NCBI RefSeq assembly: GCF_002080395.1
Contig: NZ_CP020478.1
Coordinates: 1 to 64,000, forward strand
Source of the DNA: Campylobacter helveticus
GTDB taxonomy: Bacteria > Campylobacterota > Campylobacteria > Campylobacterales > Campylobacteraceae
Direction: 5' to 3'
Length of the DNA: 64,000 nucleotides
Part shown: positions 28,393 to 38,333 of the stretch, piece by piece
Layout of the letters: each line of letters opens with the position of its first letter
Position numbering within the stretch: position 1 is the stretch's first letter
Program-made: the position numbers and the translations under genes
Notes under the pieces: generated by a model
What the model was told of the DNA's origin: nothing
Seen by the model: only the letters and a program-made list of their open reading frames with translations
Database searches by the model: none

Positions 28393-30486
28393 TTATAACA
28401 TTTCCTTCTTAACCTTACATTTAGGGCATTCTAAAAAAGTGCCTTTTTTAAGCTCTTTAATAACCATAGTTTCGCCACACTCCTCACACTTTTCCTCGCT
28501 TGGCTTGTAGTTTGAGACAAAATCACATTTAGGATAGCAATTACACCCGTAAAATTTCCCCCGTTTTGAAAAGCGTTCCACCACCTCGCCACTTTTACAT
28601 TTAGGGCAAATTATGCCTGTGCCGTTTGTTTTTTTGGTTTGCTTTTCACTCTCACTTTTATTTTCATTGTTTAAATTCCTTGAGTAGCGACATTTTGGAA
28701 AGGCAAGACAAGCGATAAATTCCCCATATCTTCCCTTACGCACGGCTAGCTCACTTCCGCACTCGGGGCATTTTTCCTCAAGTTTTGTGAAAGTTTTTTG
28801 ACTTTTGATTTTGCTTTTGCCCTCCTCGATTTTCCGCATAAAAGGATAGTAAAATTCCCTTAAAGTCTCTTGCCAGTCGGCTTTATTTTCGGCGATTTCA
28901 TCAAGGGTATTTTCTAAATTTGAAGTAAAATGACTATCCACGATGTCGCTAAAATTCTTTTCAAGCACTTCCGTTACGCTAAAGGCAACTTCACTAGGGA
29001 CAAGCTGCTTTTTGTCAATCTTCACATAATCACGACTCGTAAGGATAGAAATAGTCGGCGCGTAAGTGGAGGGGCGTCCTATGCCAAGGCTTTCTAGCTT
29101 TTTGACAAGCCCAGCCTCCGAGTATCTAGCAGGTGGCTCGGTAAAATGCGAATTTAGCTCTAAATTCTGCACCTTTAATTTCTCCCCCTTTTTGAATTCA
29201 GGCAAAATTTTATCCTTATCCATATCCCCATACACCTTATAAAATCCCTCAAATAATACTCTCCTCCCACTGATTTTAAATAAAGCTCTCCCTCCCCTTA
29301 CAAAAACGCCCTCACTTTGCGAAAGCGCCGGGTTCATTTGACAGGCTAAAAAGCGGTTGTAAATGAGAGTATAAAGCCTTAATTCATCTTTTTCAAGGTA
29401 TTTTGCGGCAAGTTTGGGCGTAAAGCTTAAATTCGTAGGGCGGATAGCCTCGTGAGCTTCTTGTGCGCCCTTATTTTTAGTCGCATAAATATTTTCTTTA
29501 CTTGGTAGATACTCTTTTCCAAAATGCTCTTTTATAAATTCCCTAGCACCCTTTACCGCCTCTTTAGCTAAATTTAGGCTATCCGTTCTCATATAAGTGA
29601 TAACGCCCATCGTGCCTTGATGAGTCTTCACACCCTCATAAAGCTTTTGCGCTATCATCATCGTTTTTTTAGGGGTGAAGCCTAGCCTATTACTCGCGCT
29701 TTGCTGCAGCGTAGAGGTCATAAAGGGCGGTGGCGGGGCGATTTTGCGTTCCTTGCTTTCTATGTTTTCCACGCTAAATTCCGCCTTTTTGCACTCTTCT
29801 AAGATGAGCTTGGCGCGGTCTTTATTTGTAAGGCTTAGTTTTTCAAGCTTTTTTTTGTCAAATTCGACCAGCTCCGCCTCCAAGTCCTTATTAAAAATCA
29901 TATCGATACTAAAATACTCCAGCGGCACAAAGGCACGGATTTCCTTTTCTCTATCCACGATGATTTTAAGCGCCGCACTTTGCACCCTACCCGCACTTAA
30001 GCCTCTTTGAATTTTTTGTCCTAAAAGGGGGCTTAGTTTATAGCCTACGATTCTATCTAGCAAACGCCTAGTTTGCTGGGCATTGACCGAGCTTATATCA
30101 AGCTTTCTAGGGTTTTTTAGGGCGTGTTCTATGGCGCTTTTTGTGATTTCGTGAAAGACTATGCGAGGCAGGGCGTTTTCATCTTTACCTATGGCTTTTG
30201 CGATGTGATACGCTATCGCCTCCCCCTCCCTATCCTCGTCCGTCGCAAGATAAATTTGTCCCGCCTTTGCCGCCTTAGCTTTAAGTTCTTTGACTAAAGC
30301 ACTATGGTCTTTTGAAATTCTATACTCAGGCACGAAGCTATCTTCTTCTATCTTGATGCCAAAGCTTGTTTTGGGTAGGTCTCTAATGTGTCCTTTTGAC
30401 GCCATTACTTCGAATTTATCGCCTAAAAAATTGCTTATCGTTCTCGCCTTTGCAGGAGACTCGACGATGATTAAATCTTTTTTCAT
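28393..30486 (-). CDS. topA: DNA topoisomerase I
   Basis: Relaxes negative supercoils. The protein has 697 residues. The TOPRIM domain starts LIIVESPAKARTISNFLG and holds YLATDEDREGEAIAYH (metal-binding acidic motif). The type IA core includes GLSAGRVQSAALKII and TYMRTDSLNLA, with the active-site tyrosine. Three C-terminal zinc ribbons follow, each with two CxxC-type pairs (CPECGSELAVRKG, CPKCKSGEVVERF, CEECGETMVIKEL). A small hydrophobic KKEML tail ends the protein. The gene is complete and its neighbour downstream on the same strand is the EcoRI-like nuclease. Confidence 0.97.
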   Translation of the reverse strand: MKKDLIIVESPAKARTISNFLGDKFEVMASKGHIRDLPKTSFGIKIEEDSFVPEYRISKDHSALVKELKAKAAKAGQIYLATDEDREGEAIAYHIAKAIGKDENALPRIVFHEITKSAIEHALKNPRKLDISSVNAQQTRRLLDRIVGYKLSPLLGQKIQRGLSAGRVQSAALKIIVDREKEIRAFVPLEYFSIDMIFNKDLEAELVEFDKKKLEKLSLTNKDRAKLILEECKKAEFSVENIESKERKIAPPPPFMTSTLQQSASNRLGFTPKKTMMIAQKLYEGVKTHQGTMGVITYMRTDSLNLAKEAVKGAREFIKEHFGKEYLPSKENIYATKNKGAQEAHEAIRPTNLSFTPKLAAKYLEKDELRLYTLIYNRFLACQMNPALSQSEGVFVRGGRALFKISGRRVLFEGFYKVYGDMDKDKILPEFKKGEKLKVQNLELNSHFTEPPARYSEAGLVKKLESLGIGRPSTYAPTISILTSRDYVKIDKKQLVPSEVAFSVTEVLEKNFSDIVDSHFTSNLENTLDEIAENKADWQETLREFYYPFMRKIEEGKSKIKSQKTFTKLEEKCPECGSELAVRKGRYGEFIACLAFPKCRYSRNLNNENKSESEKQTKKTNGTGIICPKCKSGEVVERFSKRGKFYGCNCYPKCDFVSNYKPSEEKCEECGETMVIKELKKGTFLECPKCKVKKEML

Positions 30487-30559
30487 CTTACTATACCTTA
30501 TTATATGCGTTAAAAATTCGCATTATATTTAAAAGATTTTAAAAAGTGCTTAGTGAAAC

Positions 30560-30577
30560 TTGGAACACTTCTTGCTT
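30560..30577 (+). promoter_or_regulatory. Sigma54 (RpoN) promoter of flgE
   Basis: TTGGAACACTTCTTGCTT has GG at 30562-30563 and GC at 30574-30575 with exactly ten bases between, the -24/-12 pattern of RpoN. Hook genes of Campylobacter are RpoN-dependent through FlgSR. Confidence 0.85.
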
Positions 30578-30626
30578 GATTAGCTTTAGCAATTTTGAAG
30601 CAATATCTTATGAAAAAGGATTCACT

Positions 30627-33146
30627 ATGATGCGTTCTCTTTGGTCTGGTGTTAGCGGTATGCAAGCCCACCAGATAGCAATGGATGTCGAGGGTAATAA
30701 CATCTCCAATGTTAATACCACAGGTTTTAAATACTCCCGTGCGGATTTTGGCACAATGTTTTCTCAAACGGTTAAAATAGCCACTGTGCCTACGGAAAAT
30801 CTAGGCGGACAAAATCCTCTGCAAATAGGACTTGGCACGAGCATAAATTCTACAACAAGAATTCACTCTCAAGGCTCAGTGCAAACCACAGATAAAAATA
30901 CCGATGTCGCGATTAACGGCGATGGCTTTTTTATGGTGAGCGATGACGGCGGACTTACTCGCTATCTCACAAGAAGCGGGGACTTCAAGCTTGACGCGTA
31001 TGGGAATTTTGTCAATAACGCAGGTCTAGTCGTGCAGGGCTGGAACATCAACTGGGACGACCAAAGTATCGATACCTCTCGCTCTCCGCAAAATATCTTC
31101 ATCGACCCAGGTATGCACATCCCAGCGGCAAAATCCACCGAAGTAGCGATAAAAGCGAATCTTAATAGTGGTCTTAATGTCGGCAACGCCGCCCGTCCTA
31201 TTTACGGACTTGACTCCGTTCACGGGTGGAATAAAAAAACAGGTGAAGCCAAAGACGAAAACGATGTCGGCACAACTCAGTTTTACTCCACTTCTAAAAA
31301 TTCTATGGAAGTAACAGAAAAGGGTGTGGATGCTGGAGCTTTGTTTAACGGCAGCGGACAAGGGCTAAATTTAAGAGACGGACAGGGCATTTGGGTGAGC
31401 TACACAGACGCGAAATTTGAAACCGACAAAGGCAACTCAAATGTCTTCGACCCAAATAATAAAACTCAACAGCAAAATGTCATATTCTGGGGCGACCAAA
31501 ATAAACCTGTAAAAATGGACATCACGCTAAATGGAGTGCAAATCACAAATGATAATATCAAAAGCCTCGATGAAGCGATAAATTATATCAACACCTTCAC
31601 CAACCCAACTGACGGGCGTGATGGCACAGGCGTGGTAGCGACTAAAAAGCAAGATGGCTCAGGCATAACATTTACCAACACCAACTCAAACGGCACCACC
31701 GATAATATGAAAAACATCGACTTGCAAATCAACGCAGGAAACCAAGCAGGTGAGCTTCAAACCGTGCTAGTAGCTAATGGCAACTTTAACTGGAATGCTA
31801 TGCAACTCAACTCCCTCCAAGCTCGAACGGACTCCAAGTGGATAGCGGGTAACTTCCAAAATAATCAAAACCATGTCCAAATCGTAACCGCACATAAATA
31901 TGTCTATAGCTCAAATCCTGTGCAAATCACCCCTATGTATAACCCCGATGGTGGGAAAACTTGGAATCAAGTGGACTTAAATACTCTCGGAACCCCAGAA
32001 AATAACTATAACCTAGCGGTGAAAGGTGGACTTTTAAACACTCAAGTAAGACAATTTAGAACCACTGAAGACTTAAGAGAGCTTTTACAAAGAGACGCGA
32101 GATATGGGGTTGATTATAATGGCTCAGGTGGCTTTGAAACGACAGGGGAAGATGTCAATGAGGGCGTAACTGTAACCATAACAGAAAATGGAAATTACTC
32201 CATTTCAAACCCAAATAAAACAACAACCCCACCGCAAGGTATCAACGGCGTTAATAGGACGAACCACGACCTAAATTTCAATGTAACAGCCTACACCGAT
32301 AAACAAGGTAAGGTCAGCACAAATGACGCCTTTACGAAAATCTTTAAAGCCTTTGACGGGGTGCAAACTGTGGGTAGTATGAAAAAAGAAAGCGAACAAC
32401 TTAAGCTTTCAGCCTTTTCAGCAGGACTTGAAATTTTTGACTCACTTGGTAACAAGCACACCCTAGAAGTGCAGTTTGTCAAGCAAACCACCACCCAGGA
32501 CGGCGGTAACGAGTGGCAAATGATAATCCGTGTGCCAGAACCTGCCGAAATCAACACAACAGGCGATGGACCGGCTAACATAGTCGTAGGAACAGCGCGT
32601 TTTAATAATGACGGCTCTTTGGCGAGTTATAACCCCAAAACGCTTAACTTTAGCCCAAATAACGGTGCTATGCCTAACCAGCAGATAAAACTTAGCTTTG
32701 GAACAAGCGGTGGAAATGACGGACTTGTAAGCTCAAGCTCTGCTTCAACGCTCACCAACCAAGCCACAGATGGCTACGCTTCAGGGAATTTAAAGCCTGA
32801 TGCTATCCGTGTCGATGACAAAGGACACATTTTAGGCGAATTTACAAATGGAAAAGTTTTCTCCGTGGCTCAAATCGCTATGGCGAGTGTGGCAAATAAC
32901 TCAGGACTTGAAGAAATCGGCGGAAACCTCTTCAAAGTAACGGGAAATAGTGGCGACATCGTAGTCGGTGAAGCAGGAACAGGCGGACGCGGAGAGATGA
33001 AAACCTCAGCGCTTGAAATGAGTAATGTGGATTTAAGTCGCTCACTCACTCAGCTCATCGTGGTGCAAAGAGGCTATCAAGCCAACTCAAAAACCATAAG
33101 CACGAGCGACCAAATGCTTAACACGCTTTTACAGCTTAAGCAGTAG
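30627..33146 (+). CDS. flgE: Flagellar hook protein FlgE
   Basis: Builds the curved hook linking basal body and filament. I chose ATG 30627 (MMRSLWSGVSGMQAHQIAMD) because it lies just after AAAAGGA and gives the conserved flagellar rod/hook N-terminus, with GNNISNVNTTGFKYSRADF. That makes about 839 residues, the large size typical of Campylobacter hook protein (C. jejuni flgE2). The C-terminus SRSLTQLIVVQRGYQANSKT is the standard axial-protein coiled-coil signature. The middle is a long variable, surface-exposed region rich in Asn, Gly and Thr. A sigma54 promoter is at 30560-30577. The neighbours are not flagellar genes. Confidence 0.96.
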   Translation: MMRSLWSGVSGMQAHQIAMDVEGNNISNVNTTGFKYSRADFGTMFSQTVKIATVPTENLGGQNPLQIGLGTSINSTTRIHSQGSVQTTDKNTDVAINGDGFFMVSDDGGLTRYLTRSGDFKLDAYGNFVNNAGLVVQGWNINWDDQSIDTSRSPQNIFIDPGMHIPAAKSTEVAIKANLNSGLNVGNAARPIYGLDSVHGWNKKTGEAKDENDVGTTQFYSTSKNSMEVTEKGVDAGALFNGSGQGLNLRDGQGIWVSYTDAKFETDKGNSNVFDPNNKTQQQNVIFWGDQNKPVKMDITLNGVQITNDNIKSLDEAINYINTFTNPTDGRDGTGVVATKKQDGSGITFTNTNSNGTTDNMKNIDLQINAGNQAGELQTVLVANGNFNWNAMQLNSLQARTDSKWIAGNFQNNQNHVQIVTAHKYVYSSNPVQITPMYNPDGGKTWNQVDLNTLGTPENNYNLAVKGGLLNTQVRQFRTTEDLRELLQRDARYGVDYNGSGGFETTGEDVNEGVTVTITENGNYSISNPNKTTTPPQGINGVNRTNHDLNFNVTAYTDKQGKVSTNDAFTKIFKAFDGVQTVGSMKKESEQLKLSAFSAGLEIFDSLGNKHTLEVQFVKQTTTQDGGNEWQMIIRVPEPAEINTTGDGPANIVVGTARFNNDGSLASYNPKTLNFSPNNGAMPNQQIKLSFGTSGGNDGLVSSSSASTLTNQATDGYASGNLKPDAIRVDDKGHILGEFTNGKVFSVAQIAMASVANNSGLEEIGGNLFKVTGNSGDIVVGEAGTGGRGEMKTSALEMSNVDLSRSLTQLIVVQRGYQANSKTISTSDQMLNTLLQLKQ

Positions 33147-33160
33147 GGATTTAGGGTAGT

Positions 33161-33246
33161 CGTCATTGCGAAAATGCGGAGCATTGAAGCAATCTAGTCT
33201 TTAAACTAAGGGGATTGCTTCAGCCTTAACAGGCTTCGCAATGACG
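33161..33246. repeat. REP/MITE-like nested inverted repeat (86 bp)
   Basis: Outer arms CGTCATTGCGAA (33161-33172) and TTCGCAATGACG (33235-33246) are perfect 12-bp complements. Inner arms GAAGCAATC (33186-33194) and GATTGCTTC (33213-33221) are perfect 9-bp complements. A CGTCATTGCGA...GAAGCAATC unit of this kind occurs as an interspersed palindrome in many bacteria. The origin of the copy here is unknown. Confidence 0.8.
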
Positions 33247-33293
33247 AATTTAGTTAGTGGATACCACGCTACGCCCATAAGACGAGGGTCATC

Positions 33294-33330
33294 CGTCATT
33301 ACGAGCCGACTTGTCGGCGTGGTAATCTAA
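33294..33330. repeat. Second, diverged CGTCATTACGAG element
   Basis: CGTCATTACGA is followed by GCCGAC-TT-GTCGGC, a perfect 6-bp hairpin, and GTGGTAATCTA. It resembles the left half of the element at 33161, so the gap may hold decayed copies of one repeat family. Confidence 0.6.
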
Positions 33331-33354
33331 GCTAATCTAAAAAGCCCAGCTTTA

Positions 33355-33390
33355 CAAGCCTAGTTCGCTAGTCTTGTAATACTAGGCTTG
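33355..33390. terminator. Hairpin CAAGCCTAG/CTAGGCTTG
   Basis: Perfect 9-bp arms (33355-33363, 33382-33390) around an 18-base loop. No T-run, so role as terminator for flgE or the transporter is only possible. Confidence 0.4.
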
Positions 33391-33410
33391 ACTGCCTTCA
33401 ATTTATTGCT

Positions 33411-33431
33411 AACCCGCTCTTAGAGTGGGTT
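33411..33431. terminator. Hairpin between flgE and OPT transporter
   Basis: AACCCGCTCT and AGAGTGGGTT form a 10-bp stem with one G-T mismatch and a one-base loop. It is placed between the two convergent genes. Confidence 0.4.
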
Positions 33432-33532
33432 GCAATATTTCTTCATTTTATTAATACTTGAATTTATTTTCTGCGTGTGGATTTAGCGGTTTTGTGGAAA
33501 GAGTGGAAAAAAGCAAAGCGTAAAAGCCTTGC

Positions 33533-35506
33533 TTAATCTTTTCTCAAAATGCGTTTAGTAAAAAATAGCACCACACTGATGAAAAATATAAGGGCTAAAA
33601 GCTCATTATTATGCACGCTAAGTCCAAGCTCAAGCGGACTTTCACTTCCGCCACGACTTAAAGAAAATGCCGTAATCCCAGCGATGATAACCCCACAAAG
33701 ACTTTCCCCAACGATAAGCCCAGAGGCAAAAAGTGTGCCTCTTTGCTCACTTTTGGCAAGTTTTTCGTCCTTGTGCGAGTTGTTGGCGTATTTTTTGGCA
33801 AGTTTTTTCATCACAAGATATTTTAAAACTCCGCCTATAACTAAAGGGATATTAACAGCTGGTGGGAGGTAAATTCCTATCCCAACGGCTAAAGGTGGGA
33901 GCATTTTACCGCTTCTTTTTAAAAGCTTATCGGTGATGATGATGACAATGCCTACACAAACGCCAAAGATAATGTATTTCCACTCTATATTTTGGTGAAA
34001 AATGCCCTGTGCGATGGTGTTCATAAGATTTGCCTGTGGGGCGGCTAAAGCAGCGCTAGCGTCCATATTTTCGCGAGGCATAGCCCCCACAAAACCATAA
34101 GCTTGATAAAGCAAATTTAAAACAGGCGTAATCGCCAAACTCCCAAAAATACAACCTATAAGCAAAGAAACCTGCTGTTTCCAAGGAGTCGCCCCAACTA
34201 AATGCCCTGTTTTTAAATCCTGCAAATTATCATTTGAAATGGCAGCCGTGGCTAAAATCACACTCGTGATAAAAATGGCTAAAGCGATGGCGAATTTAGA
34301 AAACAACTCATCTTTAAAAATCTCCGCTCCCACAAGTAAAATCATCAAAGAAGAGATGATAATGGCGATTAAGCCTATCCCTGAAATCGGGCTTGACGAT
34401 GAACCTACAAGTCCTGCCATATAGCCACAAGCCGCCGCGACAAAAAAGCCGATTAAAACCGCTAATATCGTCCCACCCACGCTAAAAAGCAAGAGGTAAG
34501 AAAGGCTTAAATTTGCTTCGCTCACAAAACTATAAAAAGTCGCAAAAAGTCCTATAAGTGTGATGATAAATAAAATCATAATGCTTTTGATAGAAAGGTC
34601 TTGTTTGCTCGTCTCTGGGGCAAGTTTAGCGTGTTTGACTAAATCTTTCATTCCCTCAATCACAGGCTTTAAAAGCTCAAAAAGCGTCCAAAGTGCCGCT
34701 ATGGCTATCGTGCCTGTGCCAATGAGCCTTACTTTATCTTTCCACACACTACCTGCTAAATCCACCGCCTCGCTTGTGCTTGTAAATTCAAAGCTAGAAA
34801 GATAAGGCGTAAAAACTCCCCACGCTAAAAACATTCCTACAAAAAGCGCCACCGCTCCCACAAGCCCTACAAGATACCCAGCTCCTAAAAGTGCTAGAGA
34901 ATAGCCCATAGAAAAGCCAAAAGCCATTTTATTCCAAATAAAGGCTAAGGAGCTTTCTCCAGCTAAAACCTTAAAGCCACTGCTAAAAAGGCTCATCACA
35001 CTAGCAATAAGCGCACCAAAGGCGATTTCTTTGACCCCCTCTTTGCCCTTTTTATCGCTTTGGTCTTTGTTTGCCACTTTTAAAATTTCTGCGGCGGCTC
35101 TTCCCTCAGGATAGGCTAATTTACTCTCCACTACCATAACACGCCTTAAAGGTATGGTAAAAAGCACCCCAAGCACTCCCCCACAAAGACAAATCATAAA
35201 AGTCTGCCATAAAGGAAACTCACTCCAATACCCACACATAAAAAGTCCCGGTATCACAAAAATCACAGCCGAGAGCGTCCCCGCTGCGGAAGCTTCAGTT
35301 TGCACCATATTATTCTCTAAAATGCTTGAATTTTTAAAAAAGCTTAAAACCGCCATAGAAATGACAACCGCAGGGATAGAGGAAGAAAAGGTAAGCCCCA
35401 CTTTAAGCCCAAGATAAACATTTGAAGCGGTAAAGATAAGGGTAAGGATACTTCCCAAAACTAAACCACGAAAGGTAAGTTCGCGTAAATTTTTTGAAGC
35501 TTGCAT
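33533..35506 (-). CDS. OPT-family oligopeptide transporter
   Basis: 657-residue, highly hydrophobic inner-membrane protein with many predicted membrane segments. Conserved OPT parts: RGLVLGSILTLIFTASNVYL near the N-terminus, LAYPEGRAAAEILK after the first helices, and LVGATPWKQQVSLLIG later. OPT proteins are proton-driven importers of peptides or metal chelates; the substrate cannot be told here. C. jejuni has the homologue Cj0204 beside uppP, thrS and infC, the same order as here. An ATG at 35506 begins MQASKNLRELTFRG. Complete. Confidence 0.93.
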   Translation of the reverse strand: MQASKNLRELTFRGLVLGSILTLIFTASNVYLGLKVGLTFSSSIPAVVISMAVLSFFKNSSILENNMVQTEASAAGTLSAVIFVIPGLFMCGYWSEFPLWQTFMICLCGGVLGVLFTIPLRRVMVVESKLAYPEGRAAAEILKVANKDQSDKKGKEGVKEIAFGALIASVMSLFSSGFKVLAGESSLAFIWNKMAFGFSMGYSLALLGAGYLVGLVGAVALFVGMFLAWGVFTPYLSSFEFTSTSEAVDLAGSVWKDKVRLIGTGTIAIAALWTLFELLKPVIEGMKDLVKHAKLAPETSKQDLSIKSIMILFIITLIGLFATFYSFVSEANLSLSYLLLFSVGGTILAVLIGFFVAAACGYMAGLVGSSSSPISGIGLIAIIISSLMILLVGAEIFKDELFSKFAIALAIFITSVILATAAISNDNLQDLKTGHLVGATPWKQQVSLLIGCIFGSLAITPVLNLLYQAYGFVGAMPRENMDASAALAAPQANLMNTIAQGIFHQNIEWKYIIFGVCVGIVIIITDKLLKRSGKMLPPLAVGIGIYLPPAVNIPLVIGGVLKYLVMKKLAKKYANNSHKDEKLAKSEQRGTLFASGLIVGESLCGVIIAGITAFSLSRGGSESPLELGLSVHNNELLALIFFISVVLFFTKRILRKD

Positions 35507-35651
35507 AGCAGTCCTTGTAAAGTTTGATAAAGCAAAAAGATATATAAAAAGTTCTTAAAAGCAGATGAAATTCAGCAAAGTTTAAAATTCATATCCTCGC
35601 ATTTGTAAATTTAAAGTAAGATTTTGTTTAAATTTGCATTAAGGGTATGGT

Positions 35652-36455
35652 TTGGAAAATTTATATGCTTTGATACTTGGCATTATCGAGGGTTTGACGG
35701 AATTTTTGCCCGTTTCTAGCACGGGACATATGATTTTGGGAACGACCATTTTAGGCATAGAAATGAACGAATTTTGGCGCTCTTTTCTTATCATCATTCA
35801 GCTTGGTTCTATTTTGGCGGTGCTTTTTGTCTTTTGGCGTAAGCTTTTGCAAAGTTTTACTTTATGGCTTAAGCTTGGCGTTGCCTTTTTTCCAACGGGC
35901 TTAATCGGGCTTTTTGTAGCAAAGCATTTAGAGCTTTTATTTAATGGCTATGTTGTGGTTTTTATGCTGATTTTAGGGGGCGTGGTTTTTATCGTTATCG
36001 AGCTTTGGCATAGGGAGAAAAATTATGCCATAAATTCGCTTGAAGAAGTGAGCTTTAAGCAGGCTTTTTGTATAGGCGTAGTGCAGTCTTTAGCGATGAT
36101 TCCGGGAACTTCAAGAAGTGGGGCGAGTATCATCGGCGGGCTTTTGCTAGGACTTAACCGCAAAGTCGCGGCGGAATTTAGCTTTTTACTTGCTGTGCCA
36201 ACTATGATAATCGCCACCGCTTATAGCATTTATAAAGAACCTAGCCTTTTGACTAACGCCTCTTCTTTTACCCCCCTTGCTATAGGCTTTGTGGTGGCTT
36301 TTGTGGTGGCTGTTTTTGTGATAAAATTTTTCTTAAAATTCATCGCTAAATTTGATTTTATCCCTTTTGGGATTTACCGCATTTTTTTGGGGCTTTTGTT
36401 TTTCTATCTTTATTCGAGTGGAATTTTAGATTCTGGGAGCGAGTTTGAACTTTAA
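35652..36455 (+). CDS. uppP: Undecaprenyl-diphosphate phosphatase
   Basis: Membrane enzyme that recycles the undecaprenyl-PP carrier for cell wall and glycan synthesis, formerly BacA. 267 residues with several membrane helices. The two catalytic loops are visible: [17 protein letters not shown] near the N-terminus and [15 protein letters not shown] in the second half. The start ttg/atg: the frame opens as [18 protein letters not shown] at 35652 using TTG, preceded by AAGGGTATGG; a weak site. Divergent from the OPT gene, followed by thrS on the same strand. Confidence 0.94.
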   Translation: MENLYALILGIIEGLTEFLPVSSTGHMILGTTILGIEMNEFWRSFLIIIQLGSILAVLFVFWRKLLQSFTLWLKLGVAFFPTGLIGLFVAKHLELLFNGYVVVFMLILGGVVFIVIELWHREKNYAINSLEEVSFKQAFCIGVVQSLAMIPGTSRSGASIIGGLLLGLNRKVAAEFSFLLAVPTMIIATAYSIYKEPSLLTNASSFTPLAIGFVVAFVVAVFVIKFFLKFIAKFDFIPFGIYRIFLGLLFFYLYSSGILDSGSEFEL

Positions 36456-36524
36456 ACTTTCATTAAATTCAAAAAAAATTAAGCCCTTAAAAGCTACAAT
36501 TTGCCTTAAAAATTAGAGGTTATA

Positions 36525-38333
36525 ATGGAAAAAGAGCTAATAGCGTATAAAAATAATGGACTGATAATAGACACGCAAAGTGTGGAAAATCAGGATTTTG
36601 AAAAAGTTTATTTTGATAATTCTAAAGAAAGCTTAGAAGTCATCCGCCACTCTTGTGCGCATTTAATGGCACAAGCGATTAAGGCACTTTACCCTGAGGC
36701 GAAATTTTTCGTGGGTCCTGTGATAGAAGATGGCTTTTATTATGATTTTCGCGTGGAAACGAAGCTTGGTGAGGAAGATTTAGCCAAGATTGAGAAAAAA
36801 ATGAAAGAATTTGCCGAGGCAAAGCTTACAATTCAAAAATACACTTTAAGCAAAAAAGAAGCTTTAGAAAAATTTAAAGATGATGATTTAAAACAAGAGG
36901 TTTTGGCAAAAATCCCAAGCGATGAGGTTAGCATTTACAAGCAAGGGGAATTTGAGGATTTGTGTCGCGGTCCTCACGCTCCAAATACGAAATTTCTACG
37001 CTTTTTTAAACTCACACGCATAGCAGGTGCTTATCTTGGTGGTGATGAAAAAAGAGAAATGCTAACACGCATTTACGGCACAGCTTTCGCAGATAAAGAA
37101 AGTTTGAAAGAATATTTGCACATCATCGAAGAGGCAAAAAAAAGAGACCACAGAAAGCTTGGAAATGAGCTTAAGCTTTTCACTTTTGACGAGCAAATCG
37201 GCGGAGGTTTGCCGATATGGCTGAGTAATGGAGCAAGGCTTCGCTCAAAATTGGAGCATTTGCTTTATAAAATTCATCGTTTGCGTGGTTATGAGCCTGT
37301 GAGGGGTCCTGAGCTTTTAAGAGCGGAGGCGTGGAAGATTAGCGGACATTACGCAAACTATAAAGAAAATATGTATTTTACGCAGATTGACGAGCAAGAA
37401 TATGGCATAAAGCCGATGAACTGCGTCGGGCATATTAAAATTTATCAAAGCGAAATAAGAAGTTACCGCGATTTACCTTTGAAATTTTTTGAGTATGGAG
37501 TGGTGCATAGACACGAAAAAAGCGGCGTTTTGCATGGACTTTTTAGGGTAAGAGAATTTACGCAAGATGACGCACATATCTTTTGTATGCCAAGCCAGAT
37601 TAAAGAGCAGGTGCTTGAAATTCTAGCCTTTGTGGATAATTTAATGAAGCTTTTTGACTTTAGCTATGAGATGGAAATTTCAACCAAGCCCGAAAAAGCC
37701 ATAGGTGATGACAGCATTTGGGAAATGGCAACAAGAGCTTTAAAAGAGGCTTTAGACGAGCAGGGCTTAAAATATGGCATTGATGAGGGGGGTGGGGCTT
37801 TTTATGGTCCAAAGATTGACATTAAAATCACAGACGCCCTAAAGCGTAAATGGCAGTGCGGGACGATACAGGTGGATTTTAATTTGCCTGAGCGTTTTGA
37901 GCTAGAATATACTACAAGCAAGAACACTAAAGAACGCCCTGTGATGTTGCACCGTGCCATTTTAGGTTCATTTGAGCGTTTTATAGGAATTTTAACCGAG
38001 CATTGTGCGGGGGAATTTCCTTTTTTCATCGCACCGACTCAAGTGGGTATAGTGATTATTAATGAGACACATTTAGCTTATGCAAAGGGCATACAAAAAG
38101 CACTTTTAGAACTTGGTGTGGATAGTGAAATTTATGACAAAAACGAAAGCCTAAGTAAGAAAATCCGCAACGCTGAAAAGCAAAAGTTACCGATGATTTT
38201 GGTTTTAGGCGATGAGGAATTATCAAATAGGGCTGTGGCTTTAAGAGACAGAAGAGCTAAAGAGCAGAAAAATCTTAGCTTAGATGAATTTATCAATTTA
38301 ATTAAGGAGAAAATGAATGAGGTTGCGTTTTGA
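36525..38333 (+). CDS. thrS: Threonyl-tRNA synthetase
   Basis: Charges tRNA-Thr. 602 residues. The N-terminus lacks most or all of the usual ubiquitin-like TGS domain: the editing-domain motif [15 protein letters not shown] appears already near residue 45. The class II core follows, with [31 protein letters not shown] and a C-terminal anticodon-binding domain ([14 protein letters not shown]). Short thrS is normal for Campylobacter as I recall. Start ATG 36525 lies 5-10 bases after AGAGGT. The infC start overlaps its stop. Confidence 0.97.
   Translation: MEKELIAYKNNGLIIDTQSVENQDFEKVYFDNSKESLEVIRHSCAHLMAQAIKALYPEAKFFVGPVIEDGFYYDFRVETKLGEEDLAKIEKKMKEFAEAKLTIQKYTLSKKEALEKFKDDDLKQEVLAKIPSDEVSIYKQGEFEDLCRGPHAPNTKFLRFFKLTRIAGAYLGGDEKREMLTRIYGTAFADKESLKEYLHIIEEAKKRDHRKLGNELKLFTFDEQIGGGLPIWLSNGARLRSKLEHLLYKIHRLRGYEPVRGPELLRAEAWKISGHYANYKENMYFTQIDEQEYGIKPMNCVGHIKIYQSEIRSYRDLPLKFFEYGVVHRHEKSGVLHGLFRVREFTQDDAHIFCMPSQIKEQVLEILAFVDNLMKLFDFSYEMEISTKPEKAIGDDSIWEMATRALKEALDEQGLKYGIDEGGGAFYGPKIDIKITDALKRKWQCGTIQVDFNLPERFELEYTTSKNTKERPVMLHRAILGSFERFIGILTEHCAGEFPFFIAPTQVGIVIINETHLAYAKGIQKALLELGVDSEIYDKNESLSKKIRNAEKQKLPMILVLGDEELSNRAVALRDRRAKEQKNLSLDEFINLIKEKMNEVAF

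Larger units (their letters stand above)
33147..33532. other. 386-bp gene-free gap with several inverted repeats
   Basis: No open frame of note. The gap holds a nested inverted repeat (33161-33246), a related CGTCATTACGAG element with a GCCGAC/GTCGGC hairpin (33294-33330), a 9-bp hairpin (33355-33390) and a terminator-like hairpin (33411-33431). It separates convergent flgE and the OPT transporter gene. Confidence 0.8.

Noticed and set aside
30546-30626. Longer version of FlgE starting upstream
   Set aside because: The added part covers the sigma54 promoter itself; MMRSLWSG at 30627 is the family N-terminus.
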